From Alphaproteobacteria bacterium (GTDB taxonomy: Bacteria > Pseudomonadota > Alphaproteobacteria > Micropepsales > Micropepsaceae): a stretch of DNA of 64,000 bases. The position numbers and the translations under genes are program-made. A model generated the notes under the pieces. That model made no database searches. It saw only the letters and a list, made by a program, of their open reading frames with translations, and had not been told where the DNA came from. Within the stretch, counting starts at the first letter, position 1; each line of letters starts with the position of its first letter. The DNA is taken from contig JACADY010000015.1 in NCBI GenBank assembly GCA_013389115.1, positions 1-64,000 on the forward strand, given 5' to 3'. This document shows, in pieces, positions 21,343 through 31,354 of the stretch.

Positions 21343-22673
21343 GCGAGCCACTCAACCGCCTCAGCGATCTTATCACCGCCGCCAAGCGGCTCGGCGCGGA
21401 TGCCGCGGACGCCATATTCGTTCAGGGCGTCTCGGTGGGGGTGAGCTGGCGCATGGGTCAGCTTGAGGATGTCGAGCGCTCAGAGGGCCACGACCTGGGG
21501 CTTCGCGTCTTCATCGGCAAGCGACAGGCCAGCGTGTCGGCGACCGATCTCAGCGATCGCACGCTGGGGCCGCTGCCCGAAAGGGCGGTCGCGATGGCGC
21601 GGCTTGCGCCGGAGGATCCCTATTGCGGCCTGGCGCCGGCCGCTCTTCTTGCCCGCACGGTGCCGGACCTTGATCTTGCCGATCCCTACGAGCCCTCCAC
21701 CGAAGCGCTGATCGCCCTTTCGCGCACGGCCGAAGAAGCCGCGCTGGGGGTTGCCGGGATCACCAATTCAGAAGGCGCCGGCGCCTCGTGGGGATCAAGC
21801 CGCGTCACGCTCGTCACGAGCGAGGGCTTCGCCCAATCCTATGCGAGCACGTCATCCTCGTTCTCGTGCAGCGTGCTTGCCGGTTCGGGCACGTCGATGG
21901 AGCGCGACTATGATTTCGACTCCGCGCGCTTCTTTGCCGATCTTGGATCCCCACAAAAAGTGGGCATCAGCGCGGCCGAACGCGCGCTCAAACGGCTCAA
22001 TCCGCGCAAGGTCGCCACGCAATCAGTGCCGGTCGTCTTTGATCCGCGGGTCTCGATGAGCCTTGTCGGCCATCTCGCTGGCGCCATCAACGGCGCGGCC
22101 ATCGCCCGGGGCACCAGCTTTCTCAAGGACAAGATGGGTCAGCAGATCTTCGCGCGCGGCATCACGGTGATCGATGACCCGCACCGCAGGCGCGGGCTGC
22201 GCTCACGGCCCTTCGATGGCGAAGGCGTCGGCAATGACCGCCTTGCACTCATCGCGGACGGCGTGCTTCAGACCTGGCTCCTCGATATGGCGAGCGCGAA
22301 GCAATTGTCGCTTGCAAGCAATGGACGGGCCGCGCGCGGTACATCGGGCCCGCCCTCGCCCTCGACGACGAATTTATGGATGGAGCCGGGGCCGGTAACG
22401 CCGCGTGAGCTTATCCGCGACATTGGAGCCGGGTTCTACGTCACCGAGCTGATCGGCATGGGCGTCAATGGCGTCACCGGGGATTACAGCCGGGGTGCGG
22501 CGGGCTTCTGGATCGAGAATGGCGAAATCGCCTATCCTGTCAGTGAAGTGACGATCGCGGGCAATCTCAAGAACATGTTCCTCAATCTGACGCCGGCCAG
22601 CGACCTTGCCTTCAAGTACGGGACGAACGCGCCCACCTTGCGCATCGAGAGGATGACGATTGCAGGCTCCTGA
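21339..22673 (+). CDS. pmbA: TldD/PmbA family metalloprotease (TldE)
   Basis: RRGLRSRPFDGEG...FYVTELIGMGVNGVTGDYSRGAAGFWIENGEIAYPVSEVTIAGNL. Confidence 0.94.
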   Translation: MSEPLNRLSDLITAAKRLGADAADAIFVQGVSVGVSWRMGQLEDVERSEGHDLGLRVFIGKRQASVSATDLSDRTLGPLPERAVAMARLAPEDPYCGLAPAALLARTVPDLDLADPYEPSTEALIALSRTAEEAALGVAGITNSEGAGASWGSSRVTLVTSEGFAQSYASTSSSFSCSVLAGSGTSMERDYDFDSARFFADLGSPQKVGISAAERALKRLNPRKVATQSVPVVFDPRVSMSLVGHLAGAINGAAIARGTSFLKDKMGQQIFARGITVIDDPHRRRGLRSRPFDGEGVGNDRLALIADGVLQTWLLDMASAKQLSLASNGRAARGTSGPPSPSTTNLWMEPGPVTPRELIRDIGAGFYVTELIGMGVNGVTGDYSRGAAGFWIENGEIAYPVSEVTIAGNLKNMFLNLTPASDLAFKYGTNAPTLRIERMTIAGS

Positions 22674-23457
22674 CGCCCTTGCCGATCTTCTCCTCCTCGA
22701 GCAGAAGGTGCGCGAGGCGGGAGCCGTGGCGATGGCGTATTTCGGCCAGTCGCCGAAGACTTGGGACAAGGGGCCGGGCATGCCCGTCACGGAGGCCGAC
22801 CTTGCGGTCGATGCCTTGCTGCACCAACAGCTCATCGCGGCGCGGCCTGGCTATGGCTGGCTTTCTGAAGAGACGCATGACGACGGGTCGCGGCGCGCGC
22901 ATAGCACGCTCTTCGTCGTCGATCCGATCGATGGCACCTCCGCCTTCATCAAGCGCAAGCCGGAGTTCACGATTTGCGCCGCCTCCGTCCATTTGCGACG
23001 CCCGATCGCCGCCGCCGTCTTCAATCCCGTGACGCAGGAAATGTTCACGGCCGCACAAGGCCATGGCACGCGGCGCAACGGAGAGGCCATCTCTGTCTCC
23101 CGCCGTAATCAGATCGCAGGCTGCCGGATGCTGGGAAGTCCCGCAATATTTAGCCACCCCGCCTGGTCCGAGCCCTGGCCAGCGATGGAGATTTCCAACC
23201 GCGCCTCCATTGCCTATCGCATGGCGCTCATCGCGCAGGGCCTCTTCGACGGCCTCGTCGCCCTCTCGCCGAAGAAGGACTGGGATATCGCGGCGGCCGA
23301 ACTCCTCGTCGCCGAGGCGGGCGGCGTTGTTTCCACGCATGACGGGCAGACTTTTCTCTACAACGGCGAGGCACCGGAACAGGCAAGCCTTGTCTGCGCC
23401 GGGGCCGCGCTGCATCCGCTCCTGCTTCAGCGCACAAAATCGGTTAGGCTCCCCTGA
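22660..23457 (+). CDS. cysQ: 3'(2'),5'-bisphosphate nucleotidase / inositol monophosphatase family
   Basis: GWLSEETHDDG..., VVDPIDGTSAFIKRKPEFTIC, KKDWDIAAAELLVAEAGG. Confidence 0.88.
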   Translation: MQAPDALADLLLLEQKVREAGAVAMAYFGQSPKTWDKGPGMPVTEADLAVDALLHQQLIAARPGYGWLSEETHDDGSRRAHSTLFVVDPIDGTSAFIKRKPEFTICAASVHLRRPIAAAVFNPVTQEMFTAAQGHGTRRNGEAISVSRRNQIAGCRMLGSPAIFSHPAWSEPWPAMEISNRASIAYRMALIAQGLFDGLVALSPKKDWDIAAAELLVAEAGGVVSTHDGQTFLYNGEAPEQASLVCAGAALHPLLLQRTKSVRLP

Positions 23458-23490
23458 CGGCACGAATCACAAAAGGAACCCAGCCTCACC

Positions 23491-23802
23491 ATGGGCGAGC
23501 GGCAATTGCTCCATCTCGTTTTCGGCGGCGAGTTGAAGAGCCTTAAGGGCACCGAATTCAAGGACCCCGCAAAGCTTCACGTCGTCGGCGTCTATCCCAG
23601 CTATGCAAGCGCGCACGAAGCGTGGCAAGGCGCGGCGCGGGCGACGGTCGACAATGCGCATATGCGCTATTTCATCGTCCATATTCACCGGCTGCTCGAC
23701 CCCTCGGTCGAGGTAAAGGCCGTGAAGACGCGCGCGAAAAAACCGGCCGCCAAGGCTGGCGCGCCGGCCCGCAAGCCTGCGGCGAAGCGCGCGCGCAAGT
23801 AA
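23491..23802 (+). CDS. DUF4170 family protein
   Basis: LLHLVFGGELKSLKGTEFKDPAKLHVVGVYPSYASAHEAWQGAARATVDNAHMRYFIVHIHRLLDP; Lys/Ala-rich tail. Confidence 0.82.
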   Translation: MGERQLLHLVFGGELKSLKGTEFKDPAKLHVVGVYPSYASAHEAWQGAARATVDNAHMRYFIVHIHRLLDPSVEVKAVKTRAKKPAAKAGAPARKPAAKRARK

Positions 23803-23812
23803 GGGGCGCGCC

Positions 23813-24562
23813 CTACTCCCGATTGAGGATGCGGTCGACGAGGATGTTCGCCCACCACTGCGACATGAAGGCCGATTTCATGGCCTCGGGGTCGTATTCG
23901 CGTTCCACCCAGTCCCAGAAATCGATACCGGTTTCAGCATGACGCGCGGCGTAGTTGTCCCAGAAATAGTCGAGCACGCCCGTCTTTCCCTGGCGCACAT
24001 GGCCAAAGCGCAGCGAAAGGTGCTTTTGCGCCTCACCGAGTGGCACGCCCTCATGGGCGAAGAGATAAAAGACGCTCATGAAGCCGACGCGGTCGGCGCC
24101 CGACTTGCAGTGCATGAGGGCGGGATAGGCGATGGTGCCGAACATTTCCCGGGCCGCCTTCAGCGCCACCTTGCGCGGCGGCTCCCGCGAGCCGATCGAG
24201 AAGTCCATGAGGGCAAGTCCGTGCTTGGCGCAGGCCTCGGCCTCCAGGGCATAGGTGCCGCTGGGCCTCCTGCCGCGCAAGTTTACGATGGTCTTGACCC
24301 CCATCTGCGCAGCCTTGGCGATGCGCCCCGGGCCTGGCTGGTTTGAGCGCCACATTTGCGGGCTGATCCGCTGAAGGCTCGTCCAATAGTGGCGCAAAAT
24401 GCCGTGGTCGATGAGCGCCATGTCGAGATAAGCGCGCAGGCGTCGCAAGGGCGTTGAAATGTCGTTGCGCCAGGGCCGCTCGTCCAGGTGGACCTGTTCG
24501 ATCTTGCGGCGGCTTTCCAGCCATTGGCGCAGGTAAGAGGGTTCGTTCAGCGTCTCAGCCAA
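23813..24562 (-). CDS. Tyrosine/dual-specificity phosphatase-like protein
   Basis: P-loop HCKSGADRVG (HCX5R), RISPQMWRSNQPGPGRIAKAAQMGVKTIVNLRG. Confidence 0.9.
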   Translation of the reverse strand: MAETLNEPSYLRQWLESRRKIEQVHLDERPWRNDISTPLRRLRAYLDMALIDHGILRHYWTSLQRISPQMWRSNQPGPGRIAKAAQMGVKTIVNLRGRRPSGTYALEAEACAKHGLALMDFSIGSREPPRKVALKAAREMFGTIAYPALMHCKSGADRVGFMSVFYLFAHEGVPLGEAQKHLSLRFGHVRQGKTGVLDYFWDNYAARHAETGIDFWDWVEREYDPEAMKSAFMSQWWANILVDRILNRE

Positions 24563-24768
24563 GTTTGCCGCCCTCTCCTACCCGCGAACCCGACCGGGCG
24601 CGGCCGGGCGCAATACCTCAAGCGTTAACGATAGGCTGCGGCTCTTGATCCAGTCCCCACCGCCGCCAGGATCAACCAGATTTCTTTCCAACCCGCAACC
24701 AGGATAAAGAATGACCATGCTAACGTCCGGCATTTCCCCAAGCCGGCGTTGCCACATGGAGACGAGCC

Positions 24769-26568
24769 TTGGATTTGCCTGCGACCCAGAAAAACCCGCC
24801 GCCAAGCCTTGCGCTTCTGGCGCGGCTTTGGCGCGACTGGGTCAGATCCTACCGGTTCGAGCTCTTCTTGTGCATCGTGTTCATGGGCCTTGTGGCCGCG
24901 TCGTCCTCGGCCTATCCGCTCCTGCTCAAATGGACGTTCGATCTCTTCGAGGCACGGGACACCCGCGTCCTGACCCTCATCCCCCCGCTTGCCATCGCGG
25001 CGACCGCCCTGCGCGGCACGGCGCTTTATCTGCAGGCGGTGCAAATGACCGCGTTTACCTTGCGGATCACGACCAACATCCAAAAGGCCATGTTCGCGCA
25101 TCTGCTGGCGAGCGACCTCGCCCGGCTGACGCGCGAGCCGGTGGGCAAGCTGATCTCGCGCTTCACCTATGATCTTGGCGCCTTGCGCGAAGCCCTGTCG
25201 CGGATCACGACCAATCTCTTGCGTGATGTGCTGACCGTGATCGGGCTCTTCGCCACGATGTTCTATCTCGACTGGGCGCTGACGCTGGCGCTTCTTGTGA
25301 TTGTGCCCATCGTCACGGTTCCCATCGCGCGGATCGGTAAACGCCTGCGCGGCCTTGCGGCTTCGACGCAGGAGCAGGCCGGCGTGATGACATCATTCCT
25401 GAACGAGAGCCTTTCAGGCGCGCGCATGGTCAAGACCTATGGGCTTGAGGCCTATGAAACGGGACGCGCGGCCAGCGCCTTTGAGACCTTGCGCAAGTTG
25501 CAGCTCAAGGTCACGCGCTCGCGGGCGCTCATCGATCCCTTGATGGAGATCTTCGCCGGGCTCGCGCTTGCGGGCGTCATCGGCTTTGTCGGCTATCGCA
25601 TCACCTCCGGCGCCAGCACGATCGGCGATTTCGTTGGCTTTGTCGCCGCAGTTGCTGCCATCGCCCAGCCGGCGCGGGCGATCGGCTCGCTCAATGCGGC
25701 CGTGCAAGAGGGGCTCGCGGCGGCCCAGCGGGTGTTCGCGCTTCTCGATGAGGTGCCGCGCATCAAGGACAAGGAGAATGCACGGACCTTGCCCATCAAG
25801 GGCGGCGCGATCGCCTTTGAGCATGTCTCCTTCTCTTATGGACCACAGACGGGCGCCAGCGCGCTCAACGATGTCAGCTTCACCGTCCCGGCAGGTTCGA
25901 CACTGGCGCTTGTGGGGCCGAGCGGCGCGGGCAAGAGCACGGTCATCAATCTCATCCCGCGGCTCTTCGATGCGAGCGCGGGCCGGATCCTGATCGATGG
26001 CGAGGACATCACGGGCGTCACCCTTGCCTCCTTGCGCGAGGCCGTCGCGCTTGTCAGTCAGGACATCGTCCTCTTCGATGACAGCGTGCGCGCGAATATC
26101 GGCTTCGGGCGGCTATCGGCCAGCGATGCCGAGATCGAGGCGGCGGCGCGCGCCGCGGCGGCGGACGCGTTCATCCGCGCCTTGCCGCAGGGCTATGACA
26201 CACAGGTGGGCGAGCGGGGCCATACGCTTTCGGGCGGCCAGCGCCAGCGCATCGCGATCGCGCGGGCGATGCTGCGCGATGCGCCGATCCTGCTCCTTGA
26301 TGAGGCGACAAGCGCGCTCGACAGCGAGTCCGAGCGGCAGGTGCAGGAGGCGCTGCAAACCCTGATGAAAGGGCGCACGACGATCGTGATCGCGCACCGG
26401 CTCTCAACCGTTATCCATGCGGACCGCATTGCCGTGATGGAGCGCGGGCGGATCGTCGAGACCGGCGCCCATCTTGAACTGATGACCCGCGATGGGCTTT
26501 ATGCGCGCCTCTATGCGACGCAATTCAGTGTGCCGGCCGCCGAGATGCGGCTGCGCACGGCGACGTGA
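24769..26568 (+). CDS. msbA: MsbA-type lipid A export ABC transporter (TM-ATPase)
   Basis: Walker A GPSGAGKST, LSGGQRQRIAIARAMLRDAPILLLDEATSALD; N-terminal ABC membrane domain; adjacent to waaA/lpxK. Confidence 0.9.
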   Translation: MDLPATQKNPPPSLALLARLWRDWVRSYRFELFLCIVFMGLVAASSSAYPLLLKWTFDLFEARDTRVLTLIPPLAIAATALRGTALYLQAVQMTAFTLRITTNIQKAMFAHLLASDLARLTREPVGKLISRFTYDLGALREALSRITTNLLRDVLTVIGLFATMFYLDWALTLALLVIVPIVTVPIARIGKRLRGLAASTQEQAGVMTSFLNESLSGARMVKTYGLEAYETGRAASAFETLRKLQLKVTRSRALIDPLMEIFAGLALAGVIGFVGYRITSGASTIGDFVGFVAAVAAIAQPARAIGSLNAAVQEGLAAAQRVFALLDEVPRIKDKENARTLPIKGGAIAFEHVSFSYGPQTGASALNDVSFTVPAGSTLALVGPSGAGKSTVINLIPRLFDASAGRILIDGEDITGVTLASLREAVALVSQDIVLFDDSVRANIGFGRLSASDAEIEAAARAAAADAFIRALPQGYDTQVGERGHTLSGGQRQRIAIARAMLRDAPILLLDEATSALDSESERQVQEALQTLMKGRTTIVIAHRLSTVIHADRIAVMERGRIVETGAHLELMTRDGLYARLYATQFSVPAAEMRLRTAT

Positions 26569-26574
26569 GGGTTC

Positions 26575-27315
26575 ATGGCGCTGCGCGATATTTTCAAGCA
26601 GGATTGGGTGCGGCGAGCGGGTTGTTTCATCGCCGCCAACTATATCCGCCTCGTCTATGCGACCTCGCGCTTTGAGGTCATCAACGGTGCGACGCCGCAG
26701 CGTTACTGGGACGAAGGCCAGCCATTCATCCTTGCCTTCTGGCATGGGCGCATTGCGATGATGCCCTATTCCTGGCGCCGCGCGGTGCCGATGAATATGC
26801 TCATCTCCAAGCATCGTGACGGCGAACTCATCGCCGACACGATCGCCTATTTCGGCCTCAAATCGGTGCGTGGGTCGGCCTCGAAGCCGGGCAAGGACAA
26901 GGACAAAGGCGGGCAGGCCGCGCTCATGGCGATGATCCGCGCCCTGCGAAGCGGCGAGTGCGTCGGCATCACGCCCGATGGCCCGCGGGGGCCGCGCATG
27001 CGCGCCAGCGGGGGGGCAGCGGCGCTCGCCCGGCTCAGCGGCGTTCCCGTCATTCCCGCGGCCTACTCGACCCGACGGCGACGGGTGCTGTCGAGCTGGG
27101 ACCGGTTCGTCCTTCCCCTGCCCTTCACGCGCGGCGTCTTTGTCTGGGGCGAACCCATCCATGTCGATCGCAAGGCGGACGAGGCCGCGCTCGATGCTGC
27201 GAGGCTGGCCATCGAGGACGGACTCAACCGTGTGAGCGGCATGGCCGATGAACTCGCCGGACAGGAAGTGATCGCGCCCGCGCCGCTGCCCTTGCCTGCG
27301 GAGCGCCAATCATGA
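26575..27315 (+). CDS. DUF374 lysophospholipid acyltransferase family
   Basis: FWHGRIAMMPYSW...SKHRDGELIADTIAYFGLKSVRGSASK...GITPDGPRGPRM. Confidence 0.9.
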   Translation: MALRDIFKQDWVRRAGCFIAANYIRLVYATSRFEVINGATPQRYWDEGQPFILAFWHGRIAMMPYSWRRAVPMNMLISKHRDGELIADTIAYFGLKSVRGSASKPGKDKDKGGQAALMAMIRALRSGECVGITPDGPRGPRMRASGGAAALARLSGVPVIPAAYSTRRRRVLSSWDRFVLPLPFTRGVFVWGEPIHVDRKADEAALDAARLAIEDGLNRVSGMADELAGQEVIAPAPLPLPAERQS

Positions 27316-28610
27316 GCATCGCGGGCGAAGCGAGCCTGCGGCTCTATCGGGCCGTGACGTCGGTTGCCGAACCGCTCGCGCAGTTCCTGCTGCGGCATCG
27401 CGCGACGCAGGGCAAGGAAAGCAGCGAGCGCCTGCCCGAGCGTGTGGGGCTTTCCCATCGCGCGCGGCCGGACGGCGCGCTTGTCTGGGTGCATGGGGCG
27501 AGCGTGGGCGAATCGCTTTCCGCCCTTCCCCTCATCGAGGCCTTGCTCGCCCAATACCCCAACGCGCATGCGCTCGTGACGACGGGAACCGTGACCTCGG
27601 CGGCGCCGATGGCCGATCGCCTGCCGGCACGGGCCTTTCACCAGTTCGTGCCCGTTGACAGCCCTCGCTTCGTGCGCCGCTTCCTTGATCACTGGCGGCC
27701 GGATCTGGCGTTGTGGCTCGAATCCGAGTTCTGGCCCAATCTCCTGCTCGAGGCCGAGGCGCGGGGTATCGCCATCGCCCTTGTCAATGGCCGCTTATCG
27801 GAGCGGAGTTTCAAGGGCTGGCAGCGTGCCCGGCCCGTATTCCGGCGCCTCATCGACGCGTTCAGTCTTATCCTTGCCCAGGACAAAGCGACGGCCGAGC
27901 GGCTGTCGGCGCTGGGCGCGCGCGATCCCATTGTTACCGGCAATCTGAAGACCGACGCCGAGAAGCTGCCCGTCGATGAGACCGCCCTTCGGGTCCTGCG
28001 CGAGTTGATCGGCGCGAGGCCCCTATGGCTCGCCGCGAGCACACATCCGGGCGAAGACCTGCCGGTGGCGGAGGCGGCCCGCGCGGTGCGGGCGCAAATT
28101 CCCGATGCGCTTCTCATTCTGGTGCCGCGGCACCCGGCAAGGGGGCCGGGCATCGCCGAAGCGCTGCGCGAGGCGGGCGAACATGTCGCAAGGCGGGGCG
28201 CGGGCGAGGCTTTGCAACCCCAAACGCAGATCTATCTCGCCGATACGCTGGGCGAGTTGGGGCTTTACTACAGGCTCGCGCCCGTCGCCTTTGTCGGCGG
28301 CAGTCTCGTTCCGCATGGCGGGCAAAACCCCTATGAACCTGCGCGGCTCGGCGTCACGATCCTGCATGGCCCGCATATCGCGAATTTCGCCGACGCCTAT
28401 CGCGCACTCGATGGTGTGCAGGGCGCCATCGCGGTCAATTCAGCCCGCGCGCTCGGCGAGGCCGTGGGGGGCCTCCTCCTTGACGAGACGGCCCGCAGCC
28501 AGATCGCGGCGCGCGCCGCCGAGGCGCTGGCAGGCGGGCAGGCGCTTGGCGCGACGCTTGCGGCGCTGGGGCCGCTTTGCCGGCAAAGGCTTGCGCATGC
28601 GGGCGCCTGA
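27312..28610 (+). CDS. waaA: 3-deoxy-D-manno-octulosonic acid transferase
   Basis: VWVHGASVGESLSALPLIEAL...LWLESEFWPNLL...FVGGSLVPHGGQNPYEPARLG. Confidence 0.95.
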   Translation: MSIAGEASLRLYRAVTSVAEPLAQFLLRHRATQGKESSERLPERVGLSHRARPDGALVWVHGASVGESLSALPLIEALLAQYPNAHALVTTGTVTSAAPMADRLPARAFHQFVPVDSPRFVRRFLDHWRPDLALWLESEFWPNLLLEAEARGIAIALVNGRLSERSFKGWQRARPVFRRLIDAFSLILAQDKATAERLSALGARDPIVTGNLKTDAEKLPVDETALRVLRELIGARPLWLAASTHPGEDLPVAEAARAVRAQIPDALLILVPRHPARGPGIAEALREAGEHVARRGAGEALQPQTQIYLADTLGELGLYYRLAPVAFVGGSLVPHGGQNPYEPARLGVTILHGPHIANFADAYRALDGVQGAIAVNSARALGEAVGGLLLDETARSQIAARAAEALAGGQALGATLAALGPLCRQRLAHAGA

Positions 28611-29583
28611 GTTCTGGTATCCCGCGCGGCCCGGCACGCCCTGGCAGGCACTCTTGCTCTCACCGCTCAGCGCGCTTTACGCCTTTGGCGGCGCGCTCAG
28701 AGCCGCGTTGGCGCAACCATTCGATGCGGGCATTCCCGTCATCTGCATCGGCAATCTGACGGCCGGCGGCACGGGCAAGACGCCCGTTGCGATCGCCGTC
28801 ATCGCGCGACTGAAGGCGCTGGGACATCGGCCCTTCGCGCTGACGCGCGGCTATGGCGGAACGATGAGCGGGCCGATACTCCTCGACCCCTTGCGGCACG
28901 ATGCACGTGCGGCGGGGGACGAGCCGCTGCTGCTTGCGCGGCATGCGCCGACCATCATCAGCGCGCGGCGGCCGCAAGGCGCGCGCCTTGCCCGGGAGAG
29001 GGGCGCGAGCGTCATCGTCATGGATGACGGCTTTCAGAACCCAACGCTGAAGAAAACCCTGTCGCTCGCCGTCATCGATGCGGGCGTGATGTTCGGCAAC
29101 GGGTTCGTCATTCCGGCGGGGCCATTGCGCGAGCCCGCCGCCATCGGCCTCAAGCGGGCGGATGCCATCATCCTCATGGGCGAAGGCGCGGCGCATCTCG
29201 ACGCGCGCGGCAAGCCCTGCCTTCGCGCCCGGCTTACCCCCGCGCCCGAGGCGGCAGCGCTTTCAGGCGCGCGGGTGCTTGCCTTTGCCGGGATCGGGCG
29301 GCCGGAAAAATTCTTCGCCACGCTCAAGGATCTGGGCGCGATCATCACAGCCACCGCCGCGTTTCCCGATCACCACGCCTACAACGCTGGCGAGCTTGAA
29401 CAGGTGTTGCAACAAGCCCGTGCGCTTGACGCCCTTGCCGTCACGACCGAAAAAGACGCGGTCAGAATACCCGCAGCGCTGCGCGGCGCCTTCCGCGTGG
29501 CACAAGTTTCGGCACAATTCGACGAGCCCGATGCCCTCGACCGGCTCCTCGTTCACGCAACAGGCGCACAAACACCTTCATGA
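28597..29583 (+). CDS. lpxK: Tetraacyldisaccharide 4'-kinase
   Basis: APEFWY...VICIGNLTAGGTGKTPVAIAVI...VIVMDDGFQNPTLKK; ATG at 28597 within ORF 28105..29583. Confidence 0.95.
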   Translation: MRAPEFWYPARPGTPWQALLLSPLSALYAFGGALRAALAQPFDAGIPVICIGNLTAGGTGKTPVAIAVIARLKALGHRPFALTRGYGGTMSGPILLDPLRHDARAAGDEPLLLARHAPTIISARRPQGARLARERGASVIVMDDGFQNPTLKKTLSLAVIDAGVMFGNGFVIPAGPLREPAAIGLKRADAIILMGEGAAHLDARGKPCLRARLTPAPEAAALSGARVLAFAGIGRPEKFFATLKDLGAIITATAAFPDHHAYNAGELEQVLQQARALDALAVTTEKDAVRIPAALRGAFRVAQVSAQFDEPDALDRLLVHATGAQTPS

Positions 29584-30575
29584 GCGCTCCTGCCATCAAA
29601 CGTCCGCCGCGACGGACATCGCCCGCGATGCAGCTCCTCTATCTGCTGGAAGCTGGCGCGTTCTATGCGCTGATGGGGTTCTTCCGTATCCTGGGGCCGC
29701 GGACAGCCTCACACGCGGGCGGGGCCTTTGCGCGCTTTCTTGGCCCGCGCATCGCCGTGTCGCGGCGCGCGGAGGAGAATCTCAAGCGAGCGATGCCCGA
29801 ACTCTCAGCACCACAGCGCCAGGCGATCATCGCCGATATGTGGGAAAATCTCGGGCGCACATTCGCCGAATACGCGCATCTCGACTGGTTCCACTCGACG
29901 GGCGATGACGCGCAGATCACGGTTGAAGGGGAAGAGCATTTCCGCGAGGCGATCGCGCGCGGCGATGGCGTTATCATGGTGTCCGGTCATTTCGCCAATT
30001 GGGAATTGCTGCTGATCGGCGCTCGCCAGCGGGGCTTTCGCGGCGGCACGGTCTATCGGCCGCTCAACAACCCTTACGTCAATGCCTATATCGAGCGGCA
30101 GCGACGCCTCTATGCGCTCGATGAGCAGATCCCCAAGGGAGGCGAAGGCGTGCGGCGGATCATCAGTGTACTGAAGAACAAGGGCATCCTTGGCATGCTG
30201 ATCGATCAGAAGATGAACGATGGCCTGCCCGTGCCCTTTTTCGGCATTCCCGCCATGACGCCGACAGCGGCGGTGCAACTTGCCATGCGCTATGGCGGAA
30301 CGCTCGTACCCGCCTCCATCCGGCGGACGGACAAGACGCGCTTCGTGCTGAAAGTCTTCCCCGCGATCGACATTCCAAGGACGGGTACGCGCAACAATGA
30401 CGTGCGCGCGGCGCTCGGCGAACTCAACCGCTTCCTCGAAGCGCGGATCCGCGAGGCGCCCTCTCAGTGGCTCTGGCTGCACCGGCGCTGGCCGGACGAA
30501 GCGACGGCGGCCCGGCTCAAGAAGGCATCGGACCTGCCGCAAGCTGAGGGTCGAGACGTTCCTGAAACCAATTGA
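29580..30575 (+). CDS. LpxL/HtrB-family lysophospholipid (lipid A) acyltransferase
   Basis: MVSGHFANWELLLIGARQRGFRGGTVYRPLNNPYVNAYIERQR...LIDQKMNDGLPVPFFG...WLWLHRRWP. Confidence 0.92.
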   Translation: MSAPAIKRPPRRTSPAMQLLYLLEAGAFYALMGFFRILGPRTASHAGGAFARFLGPRIAVSRRAEENLKRAMPELSAPQRQAIIADMWENLGRTFAEYAHLDWFHSTGDDAQITVEGEEHFREAIARGDGVIMVSGHFANWELLLIGARQRGFRGGTVYRPLNNPYVNAYIERQRRLYALDEQIPKGGEGVRRIISVLKNKGILGMLIDQKMNDGLPVPFFGIPAMTPTAAVQLAMRYGGTLVPASIRRTDKTRFVLKVFPAIDIPRTGTRNNDVRAALGELNRFLEARIREAPSQWLWLHRRWPDEATAARLKKASDLPQAEGRDVPETN

Positions 30576-31350
30576 GACGCCAGCACAGATGTGGGCCGGT
30601 CGCCCGGCCAGTCTTGCCGACCGCACCGAGGACGTCGCCCCGCGCGAGGCGGTCGCCGACCTTCACATCCATCCGGCTCATATGCAGATAGGACGTCGAA
30701 ATGCCATGCCCGTGATCGAGGATCGCGGTTGCGCCCGTGTAGTAAAGATCAGGTTCGGCCATAGCAACGATGGCATCCATGGGGGCGTGGATGTCGGAGC
30801 CCTCGGGCGCAGCGATATCGACGCCGAAATGGGGGCGGCGCGGCTCCCCGTTCAAGATGCGCTGACTGCCATAAACGCCGGAGATGGGACCGCGCAGGGG
30901 CCAATCGAGGCCTTGGACAAACCACTCAGCCTCGGTATCGCGGGCGCGGGCGGCGCCGATGAGCGCATTGTCGCGCTTGATGCGGGCAAGGACTTCGGCG
31001 GGCGGCGTTACCATCGCGTCGGGCAGTCCATCGATCTTCTGAACTTGATACTCGCGCTGCTCGATCGCGAGGGGGATCCTTTCCACCTTTCCGTCAACCC
31101 AGGTGACGGAAAGGAGCGCCTCCTTGCCCTGGTCGCGGCCAAAGCCGAAGGCGAAGTAACGGTTCTTCGAGAGGCGCAAGGGCTTGTCGTCGAGCGCGAC
31201 TGTGCCTTCGCCTTCGAGCCTGCCAATGATCAGACCGCCCTGCTTCAGAGGACCGACAAGGCCTGGTCCCGCGCGAACCGGCGATGTCAGGATGCCAGAC
31301 ATGCCCGCCGACAGCGCCCCCAGCAGAATTGTCCGGCGTGGCAGATCCAT
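30517..31350 (-). CDS. M23 family metallopeptidase (H-x-C variant)
   Basis: RPHFGVDIAAPEGSDIHAPMDAIV...HGHGISTSYLHMSRM...GKTGRATGPHLCWRLNWFQERLDPQL; start at MDLPRRTILLG. Confidence 0.9.
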   Translation of the reverse strand: MDLPRRTILLGALSAGMSGILTSPVRAGPGLVGPLKQGGLIIGRLEGEGTVALDDKPLRLSKNRYFAFGFGRDQGKEALLSVTWVDGKVERIPLAIEQREYQVQKIDGLPDAMVTPPAEVLARIKRDNALIGAARARDTEAEWFVQGLDWPLRGPISGVYGSQRILNGEPRRPHFGVDIAAPEGSDIHAPMDAIVAMAEPDLYYTGATAILDHGHGISTSYLHMSRMDVKVGDRLARGDVLGAVGKTGRATGPHLCWRLNWFQERLDPQLAAGPMPS

Positions 31351-31354
31351 GGCG

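Noticed and set aside
6343-22673. Separated tldD (6343) and pmbA/tldE (21339) as something unusual
   Set aside because: TldD and TldE subunits are commonly encoded at separate loci; proximity here is unremarkable.
24769-30575. Lipid A locus as a novel gene cluster
   Set aside because: msbA-DUF374-waaA-lpxK-acyltransferase order fits known alphaproteobacterial synteny; only the antisense phosphatase was kept as a finding.
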